From: Rehmannia glutinosa
Lineage: Eukaryota; Streptophyta; Magnoliopsida; Lamiales; Orobanchaceae
Length of the DNA: 64,000 nt
Reading direction: 5' to 3'
Assembly: GCA_016081115.2 (NCBI GenBank)
Contig: CM071936.1
Location: forward strand, 79,089,262 to 79,153,261
Below the pieces are notes generated by a model. That model did not search any database and had not been told where the DNA came from. It saw only the letters and a program-made list of their open reading frames with translations. Both the position numbers and the translations under genes were made by a program. The number at the start of each line of letters is the position of its first letter. Positions within the stretch are counted from its first letter, which is position 1. Of the stretch, positions 33,318 to 44,434 are shown in pieces.

Positions 33318-34395
33318 TCGGCTACGAATGAAGCTCATCTTTCCGGCACCTCCACCACCAAGCCACCTCGATTCAATTCCAAAAATTTTACATTTTGGAA
33401 AGAAAGAATGGAATGCTACTTACAAGGTTGCGGGTTCGATATTTGGAACATCATCATCAATGGAGAATCTATTCCAATGAAAGACACACCATACACCTCC
33501 AAAGCTCTCAAGGAGCTCAATGATGAAGAAAAGAAAACCATCTCCTTAAATGGTAAAGCTCTCAATATTTTGTATTGTTCACTTACTGATTTGGAATATG
33601 AACATATTGTAGGAATTCGATCGGCTCATGGAGTATGGCAAAAATTAGTAGCCATTCATGAAGTATATGCAAATGATAGGAGCAACTCAAAAGCATCTAC
33701 TTCTCAAAGGGATACAAGTTCAAATCTAAGGAACAAGCCTTTTACAACTTCCAACTATGAAGTAGTCGAACAATGTTTTATGGGGCATCGAAGAAGAAAA
33801 CGAGGTATATCTTAAACCCTCTACTTCCTATGATATTGTCATTCAAAATGATTATAGTGATTTGCAAAATGATTTTGATGATCTTCAAAATGAATTCCAA
33901 AATTTACTAGTTAAGTACAAAAATTTGAAAAAGGAATTCAATGTTTTGAAAAATGAAAAGGATAGTTTATTTACTTCCTATGAATCACTATCATGTGTTC
34001 ACACCACCACACTTGACAAGGTTAGAAACTTTGAAAAACAAAATAGTACTCTTGTTGAGGATATTAATTGCATGAAAAATGATTTATCTAAGTCCAACTT
34101 GAGTACCAATAAATTGCCCAATGTTGTGAATGTTTATGATTGTGATAATTTGAATAGTAAACTTGATCATGAGCCTAATGGTATAAATCATATGAAAAGG
34201 AATCGAGTTCCTATGCATATTAGTGATGTTACTTGCTTTTATTGCGGTAAGAAGGGTCATACGGTAAATACTTGTCGGGCTAGAAATAGCTCTAATTATT
34301 GTTGGATACCTAAAAGTCTCAAGACTAATCCCAAAGGACCCAAGCACTTGAGAGTACCACAAAACAATGTCATTTTAGGTAACCCGGCGGATTAA
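33318..34395 (+). pseudogene. shortened copia gag of element C
   Basis: Homolog of the B gag. The position of the B start codon holds TCG (33318-33320), so the normal start is lost. The N-terminal part reads FTFWKERMECYLQGCGFDIWN and SLNGKALNILYCSL. Near 33660 the sequence jumps from the IHE region to VYANDRSNSK, dropping about 280 bp present in B. Near 33775 a second deletion removes the first zinc knuckle. The coiled-coil-like segment (33862-34090) and the second knuckle CFYCGKKGHTVNTC (about 34235-34276) remain, ending at 34395. Confidence 0.82.
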
Positions 34396-34469
34396 TAATC
34401 GAAGAAAATTCATGCCACCAAGGAGACATCAAATGAACATCTCATTTGATCAAAGAAGGAGAAAACATT

Positions 34470-34712
34470 TTCAACAAAGTAAATTTCCAAGAAGAGGATA
34501 TAATCAAAAATGGGAAGAACACAATTCTTGGAAATGGCAAAGACATCATCAACAAGATGATTTTCCAAGAGAGAGACATTATCAACAATGGGGAGGACAT
34601 AATCCTTGGAAATGGAGCAATAGGAAGAGTTATCATCAACAAAATGACTTTCAAAAGGGAAGATACCATCAACAATGGGAATGGCACAACCCATGGAAAT
34701 GGCGTAATTGGT
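34470..34712 (+). repeat. three imperfect ~80-bp tandem repeats in element C
   Basis: Units begin at about 34470, 34544 and 34632. Each ends in a TTGGAAATGG or CATGGAAATGG phrase and contains a CAACAA...TTTC phrase. They correspond to the short segment after the protease in element B (GNGKGRILGNG), expanded in C. Several frames on both strands are open here because of the repeats; none looks like a real gene. Confidence 0.7.
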
Positions 34713-34734
34713 AACCCGTATCTTCCTATTTAAA

Positions 34735-35560
34735 TATGCATTTTATTTTGTTATTATGCATGCTTTTATTTGTGTCTTAATTGCAAAATGAGTTTTCAAG
34801 TATTTATTTTTTAATTAAGGTCTTCAATATATATTTGTGCTTTTAAAATTGTTTTTGAAAAAGAAGACCTTATATGATATTTTTAAAACTCTTGTGCACT
34901 TTTGTAGACTAAAGTGTGTTATCATATCTTATGGATTTTTATGGCATGAGCTTACTTGTGATATCTCTTAGCCTACACTTTTATCATTATGCTTTGTGCT
35001 AGATTTGTTTTAAGAATTGTGTAGGATTTACATATTTTCACAAATGGCAATTTACGTCATTATTTGTCAAGAAAGGCATAAATTATCGAGGTACGTTTTA
35101 CTCTTATAGACTCGATATATGTTTTGCCATGTGCCTATGTGCTCGTTTTTCATAGTATTTCATACAAGTGCCATTAAGAGGATTTTTAGATTTTTTTTAG
35201 GCACTATTCGATATTTAATTGCACATATTTGCTTTGTTCAAATACTTCTTTTAAATGAGGTCTCAACTATATGCTATCGGATTTTCGAATTTCAAAAGAG
35301 ACCTTTTGTAGCTTTCTTAAGCTTGTTTGAACTTGCATGATTTATTAGACTCTTGATGATCTTCTAAATGCATAGTATGTGTTTCTTGCTTCATGGTCTA
35401 TATACATAGTGTCTATTTCTACTATGCTCTTATACAAGATATTTTGTGATTGATGATTGAGGCATGTTTTTACACTTGAGCTATTTTTTCTTGCTTATAT
35501 AAGCGATGCCGGTAATGAGTTTGTTAAAGTGTGTAGATGAGAAATGAAGTACTCCAAATA
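34735..35560 (+). other. non-coding filler of element C
   Basis: AT-rich, no domain recognised. A phrase like CLCARF at about 35128 and the following AIKRIFRF are scraps of the region upstream of RNase H, out of order relative to the pol remnants that follow. Confidence 0.5.
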
Positions 35561-36270
35561 TTAGTTACCTCAAAATATTTGGATGTAAATGTTCTATTAT
35601 GAACACCTTAGATCAATTGGATGCCCTATGATGATAGTGATGAAGAAGACAAAAGGGTATTAGGAACAAACTCGATGACCAAGGCAACATTGGTCGAACT
35701 ACGGCGAGGTTAGTAGCTCGAAGGTATTTTCAAGAAGAAGGTAATTGATTTTGATGTAACATTTGCACTCATAGCACATTTAGTAGCTATTTGCATTTTA
35801 CTTGCCAATTCTTGTTTTAAGAATATTTCAAGCTTTACCAAATGGATGTTAAATCCAATTTTCTCAATGGTTTTATTCAAGAAGAAATCTTTGTAAAACA
35901 ACCTCCGGGGTTTAAAAACTTTTCTAGGCCAAATGCTTTTTATAAAAGACCTTGTATGATTTAAAACAAGTACCCCATGTATGGTATGATAGATTTAGCT
36001 ATTTTTACTAATTGATTTTACAAAAGGGAAAGTTGATACTACTCTCTTTGTTTTTGAAAGGGCAAGATTGTTTACTTGTGCATTTTTATGAGAATATTTT
36101 TGGTACTACTAATGAATATTTGTGCAAGATATGTTTTTCCAAGTTGATACTAGGTGAGCTTGAGATGAGCATGATGGGGGAGCTCAATTTCTTGCTTGGA
36201 CTACAAATTATTCAATGCCAAGAAGATGGTTATATTTCAAAAAGAACTCTTGAAGGAGTTAAGCATTGAA
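35561..36270 (+). pseudogene. pol remnants of element C (integrase tail and RT)
   Basis: A scrap reading SYLKIFGCKC (near 35570) comes from the integrase C-terminal region. RT scraps follow: VARLVAIC...LANSCF (about 35760-35820), QMDVKSNFLNGFIQEE (35840-35885), KQPPGFKNFSR (35895-35930), then GKVDTTLFVFE (36020) and LGELEMSMMGELNFLLGLQI (36150-36210). The YVDD motif is lost. The end (KRTLEGVKH, stop) and downstream lesions equal those of element D. Confidence 0.8.
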
Positions 36271-38087
36271 GAAAGAAGAACCATCTCAACCTCTATGGCT
36301 AAAGATTGACAAAGGTTGAGAAAGGCATATCGGCCAACAAACAAATTCGAGGTATGTTTTTTCTTGTATTATTCCTATAGACTCGACATTCCATATGCCT
36401 TATGTCTATATGCTCAACTTCAAAAACTATTCCAACGAATCTCATTAAAGTGTCGTTAAAAGAAATTTTCAAATATTTGAAAGGCACTTCTTCTTATAAC
36501 TTGTATATCCATAGCTTTAAAACATTCTTAGTTTTCGGGATATCAAGTCCGGTATTTATTATACGGTTTTTCGTATTCAAAATATAGTTCGTCATAATCG
36601 AACTAAACATATTGAGATTCGATATTTTTTAAAAGGAATTGAGTTTTTAACAAAAACTTGAGATGTGTTTAATTCCGTCTCAAAGATAACTCGCGGACTT
36701 TTTAATCGTTAACCGCTGAGTATTTTACCTCATTTCGAGCTTGATTATGACATAATGTATATTGAATGACGTCTACGTTTGCATTTTGCACGTTTTTAAA
36801 ACTTAGGGGCGAAAAAATCGGATTTTTGAATCAAAATTCGGATTTTATATAAAACAGGAGACAGTGGCCGGGGGTGAGGGCAACCGTCGCCCCACCTGAT
36901 CGGCCGTCGCCCTATGCATTTTTGGCTTAAAATGTTTACATTTTCAGACTTTGGCATTTTGGCCTTTTAACTCTATTTTCGTCCCCTTTGTCATTTTCAC
37001 ACACATTTCACTTCAAATGTGTTTTGTTGCATAAATTATATATTTTGGGGATTGTCTAGCTCGACTATCATCATCATTGCTCGTCTTTACCGATCGAATG
37101 GTAAGAATTTCACTCTCTTCAGCTCAATTGGGTTGAACCCTTGAGAACTTGGTTTAAATGTCTATTTCTTGATGCAAATTATATATGTTTGTGATGAGCT
37201 TATTGATTATTGATGAATGATATTTATTAAATTGCATTTGGTGATGAAAAACTTGGCTTGATTTTATTTACAAGAGCTATATATATCTTTTTCAATTTTT
37301 GACACCCGCCAAGTGTTCGATAAAATGTTTCAATGAAAAATTCATCACCTACATGATTCTCTCGATTTCAAAAGTCTTATATATTTATAGAGATCATGTT
37401 TTGCTTATCAAATGATCTTCCATAAGCTTCTACAAGTCGTATGATTCGACTCTTCCCTCCTATTAGGTTTAGAAGTTTCAATATCCAAATAGCTCGATAC
37501 ATCTGTTTACTTGCGCACTTTGATATGAATATATGATGTATTTATCGTGCTAACATTCTTTTTGATGATTCCAAAGGGGGAGAAACAGGAAATGAGCTCT
37601 TTAGCTCAAAGAAGCTAAGATAAGCTCAAACGAAAAAGAAGCTATAAGCTTTGGCTTTTAAAAGCCATATGTTGTGGGATCATATTTATGTCCACTTGAT
37701 GTATTATGGTTATGTATGATTCTTGGTCCATTGGTTGTAGTATGGACTTATATACGTTTCTAATGATGTCTCTTTGACAGGGGGAACTTTTAAGTTTTTA
37801 AATACTTAAGCTCAATATCGAAAAGCTAAGATTTTAGCTTATGTTTAAGTTGCTTCTATATAACTCTTGTTGTGCATGTTGATAGGGGGAGCATTTATAA
37901 TATGTGTTTGAATATCTCTACTCCCTTCCTTGTGTTTATATTGCACGGAATATTGTCGCTCTCAACGGATATTTATTTTTGACCGGAAAACTTGTTTTGT
38001 TTTCAAAATCGCCTCTCAAAATTGTTTTGTTTTCAAAAACGGCCTTGTTGAATTGTTTTGGTTTGTAATCATCAAAAAGGGGGAGAT
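36271..38087 (+). other. 3' non-coding region of element C with multiple polypurine tracts
   Basis: No gene. Purine tracts are at 37573-37582, 37779-37785 (AGGGGGAA), 37883-37891 and 38075-38086, the last next to the LTR. A GC-rich GGTCG-type block is at 36855-36915. The region aligns with the 3' non-coding regions of B and D and is better conserved than pol. Confidence 0.75.
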
Positions 38088-39588
38088 TTTTTGCTAAATG
38101 GTTTTATCATGATTTTGATGATTTTGTTTTTATACCAAAACAATGTTTTTAAAGGTTGTCCAAATACTCCTAAATGATTTAAAATGATTTTAATATTTTC
38201 CGGAGTATTTCTTCAAGTTTATTTTCGACAAAATTGGACAACACTTTTAATGATTTTGTGTCTATGTGTTTTCACATCCAAACCTTGTTTCTAAATGTTG
38301 TCATAATACTTCCGATCGTTCTAAAATGTTTTTTCTATTGTTCGGAGTATTTCTTGGAGTTTATTTTCGATAAAATATTGGACAACACTTTTGTTTTGAG
38401 GCCAACCGGTCGCCCTATAGGGCAACCCGTACCTGAAGAATACGTTGAAACAGAATTTGAGCCTGGAGCGAAAAACAGCAGGTCAACCGGTCGCCCCGGG
38501 CGTCGACCGGTCAGGTCGACCGGTCGCCCAGGGTGCGACCGGGGCCTGCAAGTTTTTGTTGAAATAGAAACTCATATTCTTCACTTCTTTGAGACATGGA
38601 CCGGTTGAGGCATGGGGTGACCGGTCGAACCCCACGTCGACCGGTCGCCATATGTAAAAATGTTGTGTCATTTTTTGAACTTCTATTCCTACGCGACCGG
38701 TCGCCCTAATGTTTGACAGCAAAATTCTAACCGTTGTGCAGCAGACAGTTTTTCCCTAAATTGTGGGATTGATTTCTAACAACTATAATCTTGATTTTAA
38801 TTGCAATTTTTTTGTAGATATCAGATTCCAAGAGGAGCCTATCAATGATCAATCATCTCCTATAAATAGAGGAAGATTTGAAGCACAAAAAAAAAGAGAG
38901 AACAACACAACACAACAAGAAATACTCAAGCAAACACTTGGTTTTCTATTGTCATTATTCTTGTTGTAATTTGCCTAGCTTATCACTTTCACATCCTTGA
39001 GGTCTAGGCTATTCTTGATTACACTTGCACTCAATTGTATAATTCATTATCGAGTTGTAATCTTGAATTTTTGGGTTATCATTCAACACAAGATATCCTT
39101 GTGAGTGTTCTTGTGGTAAGAACACACTTGGGTGATCTAGGTGTTAGGTGTAAGAAGATTGTGGTAATCTTCTTGTTGGGGTGTTGAAGAATTTGGTATT
39201 CTTCAAGGTTGAAGATTGTGGTAATCTTCACAAGGTGCCGTTGGAGATTGTGGTAATCTTCAAGAGAGATTGTGGTAATCTCAAAGGTGGTGTTGAAGAA
39301 GAGTGTGGTGCTCTTCAAGGTGTTGTTGTAAGTTGGTGTTTTATTAATTTTGGTAATTAATAAAATCTTTTTTCTTTTTGAAATCCACCTTTGGGATATG
39401 ACATTGGGGTGGTAGAGGATTAGGCCCTAGGTGGGTTGAACCTCTATAAATCGACGTGTGTTGTTTACATTCCACACCTTTATTATTGTCTTTGAGCATT
39501 CGGTTCAAAAAAGAGGGTAAAATCGAAACGATGGAGATAATCTATTCACCCCCCCCCCTCTAGATTATCGTAGCCGCTTGGACTTACA
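38088..39588 (+). repeat. 3' LTR of element C
   Basis: Aligns with the 5' LTR. The first two bases are TT instead of TG, a mutation of the terminal dinucleotide. TATAAATA is intact at 38861-38868. The terminus is GGACTTACA, followed by the TSD AAATC. Confidence 0.92.
39105..39363 (+). repeat. array of eight GTGGT/TTGGT-loop hairpins, C 3' LTR
   Basis: Hairpins at 39105-39125, 39152-39174, 39184-39206 (9 perfect pairs), 39210-39230, 39241-39263, 39266-39282, 39298-39316 and 39341-39363. One hairpin more than the 5' LTR: the extra copy is at 39241-39282, where two GAGATT-type hairpins follow each other. AATAAA at 39359-39364 lies in the right arm of the last hairpin. Confidence 0.88.
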
Positions 39589-42227
39589 AAATCATCATTC
39601 AAAGAAAAGTCTAGTCCATCTTCAACAAGAATATTGCATCTGTTACATATGGATTTATTTGGTTTAGTTGAGCCAGCTAGTATAAGTGGAAAGAAATACA
39701 CTTTAGTGGTGGTGGATGATTATTCAAGATACACATGGACAATCTTTATGTGTAAAAAGAAGGAAACTTTGCAAAAGTTACCTCAACTGATGAGAAGAGT
39801 TCAAAATGAGAAGAGTCAAACCATTGTAAAGATAAGGTCTGATAGAGGAACTGAGTTTGTCAATGGAATAATTACTCAGTATTGTGTTGAAAATGGTATT
39901 GCTCATGAATTATCTGCAGCACGGACTCCACAGCAGAATGGAGTAGCAGAAAGAAGAAACCGAACTCTTAAGGAAGCTGCAAGGACCATGTTAGCTGAAG
40001 CTGGGTTGCTTAAAAGATTTTGGGTTGAGGCCATCAACACTGCATTATACTCAAAATAGATGCATGATTAATAGACAGCTGACAAAGACTCCCTATGAAA
40101 TATGGACAGGGAGAAAGCCAAATGTTAGGTATTTTAGAATATTTGGATGTAAATGCTTCATCCACAACAGTGCCAAGGATAATCTAAAGGCTTTTGATGC
40201 TAAAGCTGATGAAGGTATCTTTTTGGGTTACTCAGTTGAAAGCAAAACCTACAGAGTGTTGAACAAGAGGACTATGGTCACAGAAGAGTCTATCCATGTG
40301 GTTTTTGATGAACCTAATGTAAATGGAGAAGACATGGAAGAGGTAGCTGATAAGCTGAATCAACCAATTATGCAGAAGAGTCCCTATGTTGAAGCTGAAG
40401 CTATAGCAATCAATCAAGGTGAAGATGAGACTGCTGAGTCTCAAAGACAGCTAAAGAATCTGCAGCTAAATGATGATGAAAGAGCTTCTCAAGACAACAC
40501 GGCTGCAAGACGACTAAACCCAGCTGATTTACTTCAACCAGATGTGAGATGGCTAAGAGACCATCCACCAGAGTGAGTCATTGAAATGTGAGAGATGGTG
40601 TAAGAACCAGATCCAGAGCTCAACAAGAAGCAACGTTCACTTGTTTTATTTCCCAAATAGAGCCAAAAGATGTGTCACAAGCATTGGATGACACACATTG
40701 GATTCAAGCCATGCAAGAAGAGCTAAATCAGTTTGAAAGAAACAAGGTATGGGAATTGGTGCAAAGACCAACCCATCAAAATGTTATTGGCACAAAATGG
40801 GTTTTAAGAAACAAGATGAATGACGAAGGTTTTGTGGTAAGAAACAAAGCAAGATTGGTAGCCAAAGGATATTGCCAAGAAGAAGGAATAGATTTTGATG
40901 AAACATTTGCTCCTGTTGCAAGATTAGAAACAATAAGGATGTTTCTTGCCTATGTTGCACACAAGAACTTTATTGTATACCAAATGGATGTAAAAAGTGC
41001 ATTTTTAAATGGATTGTTGGAAGAAGAATTCTATGTTGAACAACCTCCAGGTTTTGAGCAGAAGACCATTGGAGATAAGGTGTACAAACTCAAGAAACCT
41101 CTATATGGATTGAAACAAGCACCAAGAGTATGGTATGATACATTGTCTCAATTTCTAACTGACAATGGATTCACCAAAGTCAAAGTAGATAGAACACTCT
41201 TCAGAATTCAAGATGGGGAGAGTATATTGCTTGTTCAAATATATGTGGATGACATCATTTTTGGATCCACAAACAAAGAGCTGTGTGATAAATTCTCAAA
41301 CCTCATGCAAGGCAAATTTGAAATGAGTATGATGGGAGAGCTGACATTCTTATTGGGACTCCAAGTTAAACAGCTGAAGGATGGAACCTTTATAAGTCAA
41401 ACAAAGTACACCAGATATTTAATGAAGAAATTTGGTATGGAAGAGAAGTCTTCTGTGAAATACCAATGAATACATCAGTCAAGATGGACATGAATGCGAG
41501 ATGGTAAAGTCAGTAGATCAAACAAGATCTGAGCACTTATTGGATCACTTTGCTCTATCTATCTAATAAAAAGCAGGCCAGACATCATATTTGCAGTAGG
41601 TGTATGTGCAAGATTCCAATCTGCTTCAAAGGAAAGTCACATTACTGCAGCTAAGAGAATCCTAAGATATTTGAAGGGATGCCAAGAAGTTGGCTTATGG
41701 TATCCAAAGGATGGTGGATTCAAGCTTATGGGTTACTCAGACTCTGACTATGCTGGATGTAGAGTTGACAGGAAGAGTACTTCAGGAACTTGTCAAATGC
41801 TTGGAAACAGATTGGTTTCCTGGTTTAGCAAGAAGAAAAACTCAATAGCCAAATCCACAGCTGAAGCAGATACATAGCTGCGGGCAGTTGTTGTGCCCAA
41901 GTCTTATGGATGAGACAACAGCTGAGAGATTATGAAATTGAAGAAAAAGAGATTCCAATTATGTGTGATAACACAAGTCCTATTGCAATCACTCAGAATC
42001 CTGTGTTGCATTCGAGAACAAAGCACATTGATGTCAGATATCATTTTATAAGAGATCATGTTGAAAAGAAAGACATCACCTTGGAATACATCTCAACTGA
42101 TAAACAGTTAGCTGACATATTCACCAAACCCTTATGTGAATCAAGATTTGAAGAACTTAAGCATGAGCTAGGGTTAATTGAGCTGAGTAGATTCTCAGAA
42201 GACTCAATGAGAAGAGATGAAACATGA
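39589..42227 (+). pseudogene. integrase core, RT and RNase H of element A pol
   Basis: Continues after element C: LHMDLFGLVEPASIS (integrase, first Asp near 39650), IRSDRGTEFVNGI (second Asp near 39840), TPQQNGVAERRNRTLKEAA (Glu region near 39930). A stop at 40057 and a frame change interrupt the integrase end; a stop at 40574 comes before RT. RT 40588-41469: FAPVARLETIRMFLAYVAHKNF, QMDVKSAFLNGL, YVDD (41242-41253) intact. A frame change follows at about 41465. RNase H: GYSDSDYAGCRVDRKST (41730), a frameshift near 41875, then DNTSPIAITQNPV and KHIDVRYHFIRDHVEKKD, ending at 42227. This is the best kept RT of the E/A family here. Confidence 0.88.
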
Positions 42228-42559
42228 AAAGATGAAGACAGAGCAAATCTCATAAATCAGCCAAGTGAACCAGCCGTATCGGAAAGTCAGATGTATCGAG
42301 TTAGCTGACAGCTGAGTCACTATACGGATAGAGAGAAGAAAAGTTGAGTCATTTGTGTAGTGAGCTAAGTCATTTATGAGCTAAGTGACAAAAACGCAGT
42401 CGTTTTTAATGAGCGGAACGTTTTTAAGGATGACGTCAGCGTAATTATGACAGTACAGTCAAAAGCTGCACAACAAGCATATGATTGGATATAAATGTTG
42501 CCGTATTAAATGCGAGAAATTAAATGCAATGAGACGACCATACTCATCCTCACATTGAT
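42228..42559 (+). promoter_or_regulatory. remnant of the third-ORF leader in element A
   Basis: Contains TGACGTCA at 42431-42438 and GGATATAAATG at 42488-42498, matching 8025-8032 and about 7967-7974 of element E. The proximal TATA box and the ORF start are deleted; the leader joins directly to the C-terminal half of the ORF near 42540. Confidence 0.5.
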
Positions 42560-43560
42560 ATGCTCTCAGGAAGTGATGAGGACATGGATCCTGCTGCTGC
42601 AAAGGAAAAGTTGGACATGCAGCAAGCCATGCTGGAATCCAGAATAATGCATGAGCAACAGCAGAGGGAAGGACCAGGAGAGACTTCTAAATCTCAGCTG
42701 GAGATTGATCCGTTGGGAGTGGTACAGCAGATTGCCACAGTTATTGTTGCAACTACTTCCCCAGTTCACTCAGAGGACGGATCTAAGGGACTTGGCGATG
42801 ACACTGGGAACTTGGGGACCCAAGTTGAGCCAACCCCTGTTGAAGGTGTCTTACCACCTGCCCCCACGGCTACAAACTCGATGGAAACATCCAGGAGTCT
42901 GGAGCAGAGTGACCCCACCATCAGTCACTCAGCTGGTGCGCCGGCAGAGGGGGAAACTCACTCCACTGTAGCTAGGTCAGAGGATGTTGCAGATGACTCC
43001 ACAATGAAGGAAGGAGGCGAAGTGGAGAAAGAAAAAGAAAAAGAACAATAGCAAGTTGTCACTGACGAAGCTCGGACAGTTAAGTCTGTCTCAGCTAAAG
43101 TGCCAACAGCTTTGCAGGCTGAGGACGTTGTTGATGCAGTCGAGGCACAGGATGGATCTACCCCGGGAGTTAACACTCTGGGCAATGAAAGTGAAATTCA
43201 GGGAGTTGAGACTCTTGCGGATGCCAATGCAGAAGACCCTAAGACAACTGTGTCTGTCGAAGGGAATGAACAAGGCCTTTCTGCAGTTGAGACTGCTAAA
43301 GGTAATGAAGGCTCGAGGGAGGTTGATACTTCCCTAGGTAAAGAGACAATATGCAGAACATCCCTACCGTTCATATTGAAGAATCTGAGAAGGAGATTAG
43401 TGCTTTTCATGATTCCAAGACAACCCCGACATATCATTTCGGGATCTCGAAGATGAAGTTGAGTCCACCTGCCGCACATCAAAAAGACTCGGTGAGGATG
43501 TTCTTCCAAGTACGAGTAAGCGATTTCAAAGCCTTTCGTCAAAGCGTTCAATTTTGATGA
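42560..43560 (+). pseudogene. C-terminal part of the third ORF of element A
   Basis: Acidic, Ser/Thr/Glu-rich sequence with SGSDEDMD, TTSPVHSED, SAGAPAEGE, aligning with 6010-5455 (minus) of element E. The conserved N-terminal domain is absent. A stop at 43049 divides two open stretches (42560-43051 and 43100-43456). Weak coding-like sequence goes on to about 43660, beyond the point where the E ORF ends. No function can be given. Confidence 0.7.
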
Positions 43561-43660
43561 TAAGCAAGCCCTCAAGTCTCATCATCTTCCAATGACGCTA
43601 CTGATACGGCCGAGGAACAGCAAACTCAAATGGAAAAACCAGTTGAGACCGAAGATGTAA

Positions 43661-43791
43661 AGGACCATTTTAACCCATTTCCACAAACAAAAAACCAAAA
43701 TTACTTAATTGGAAAGGAAAATATCCTATCTAAAGAAGCCAGTAATGATGCATCAACAAGAAATCCGTTATTGTTTAAGACCAATGAGTGT
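43661..43791. other. junction between element A and older relics
   Basis: No feature recognised. Somewhere here the A sequence ends without a 3' LTR. Confidence 0.4.
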
Positions 43792-44034
43792 TCACCAATA
43801 ACCATCAACAACAAAATTCGCAAGAAAATTCGTAACTAGATTTTCTTCCCTGTAAGTATGAGAAAGCTTCACATTGTGCTTTTGGAACAATGATTCAATA
43901 CGAATAATATAGTCTTGTATCTCCCAATGAAAATGTGGATTATTTCCAATCAAATTCAAGGAACTCATCGAATTTGTTTCAATGAAAATACTGAACCAAG
44001 CTTCATAGAATTGGTCAAAGTTTTTGTGAAACAA
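43792..44034 (-). pseudogene. LINE-type RNase H domain fragment
   Basis: An 80-codon open stretch with IFIETNSMSSLNLIGNN, HWEIQDYIIRI and the end motif HTYREENLVTNFLANF. The HxYREgNxxADxLA ending and the ExDS-like ETNS are the pattern of the RNase H-like (RVT_3) domain of plant non-LTR elements and related proteins. The catalytic D of the ADxLA motif is changed (TNFLA), so it is inactive. The rest of the element is absent. Confidence 0.7.
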
Positions 44035-44035
44035 A

Positions 44036-44320
44036 TGGTGTTGATGTTCATAACCTAGATGGTTCTGATAGAATTGGTCGTTCTCGCCAGCATATTACAA
44101 TTGAACATCATTAGAACTTTGATGTTTTTAATGAGACAATAGATTTCATTTTAATGGAGTTGAATACAAGGTTTAATGATAAATATATAAACTCCTTTCT
44201 CTCAATGTGCCTCTAGATCCTAAATATTCATTTGACCATACAGTTATAATATTTGCAAGTTTGCAAGACAATTATATCCTAAAGATTTAATAGATCAAGA
44301 CATTGTCGCTTTGGAGAGCT
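44036..44320 (+). pseudogene. hAT-type transposase fragment (ZMYM1-like)
   Basis: Pieces in three frames line up with the C-terminal part of plant hAT-type, zinc finger MYM1-like transposases. They are SRQHITIEHH followed by a stop, FDVFNETIDFILMELNTRFND (44116-44181, joined here from one frame but not intact with the rest), LLSLNVPLDPKYSF in a second frame (about 44192-44232), and ICKFARQLYPKDLIDQDIVALES in a third (about 44250-44320). Family members read HYHFDVFNAAIDFQL...LNSRF and ...YPEDFTEQE at these places. It is a dead relic; the dimerisation region beyond is missing. Confidence 0.65.
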
Positions 44321-44343
44321 GATACACTATAAGTATTACATGC

Positions 44344-44434
44344 TGCAAAATTTTCTTTGGACTAAATGGTCCGACCAAAAAAAAACTCAAATTTAAACAG
44401 GTCAAAATAATTCGACCCTAAACCTTTTTTTCCT
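44344..44434. other. short spacer before the MITE
   Basis: Nothing recognised. Confidence 0.4.

Larger units (their letters stand above)
31785..39588 (+). mobile_element. defective copia element C inside A (TSD AAATC)
   Basis: LTRs 31785-33253 and 38088-39588, with TSD AAATC at 31780-31784 and 39589-39593. The interior has a PBS, a shortened gag, a tandem-repeat block, small RT remnants and a purine-tract-rich 3' region. Most of pol is missing, so it could have moved only with enzymes supplied by other copies. Confidence 0.93.
14604..43660 (+). mobile_element. Sirevirus-like Ty1/copia element A, split by insertions B and C
   Basis: Plus-strand sister of element E. Its pieces are the 5' LTR and gag (14604-18769), a protease-to-integrase piece (31339-31784), and the rest of pol plus a damaged third ORF (39589 to about 43660). 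Removing B and C with one copy of each target duplication gives an unbroken alignment to E. The 3' LTR and the end of the third ORF are missing: sequence after about 43660 is unrelated. A deletion therefore removed the right end of A and the rest of the E LTR. Confidence 0.85.

Noticed and set aside
34410..34694. overlapping ORFs on both strands in element C
   Set aside because: They are caused by the three tandem repeats, and none matches a known domain except the short protease-adjacent phrase.
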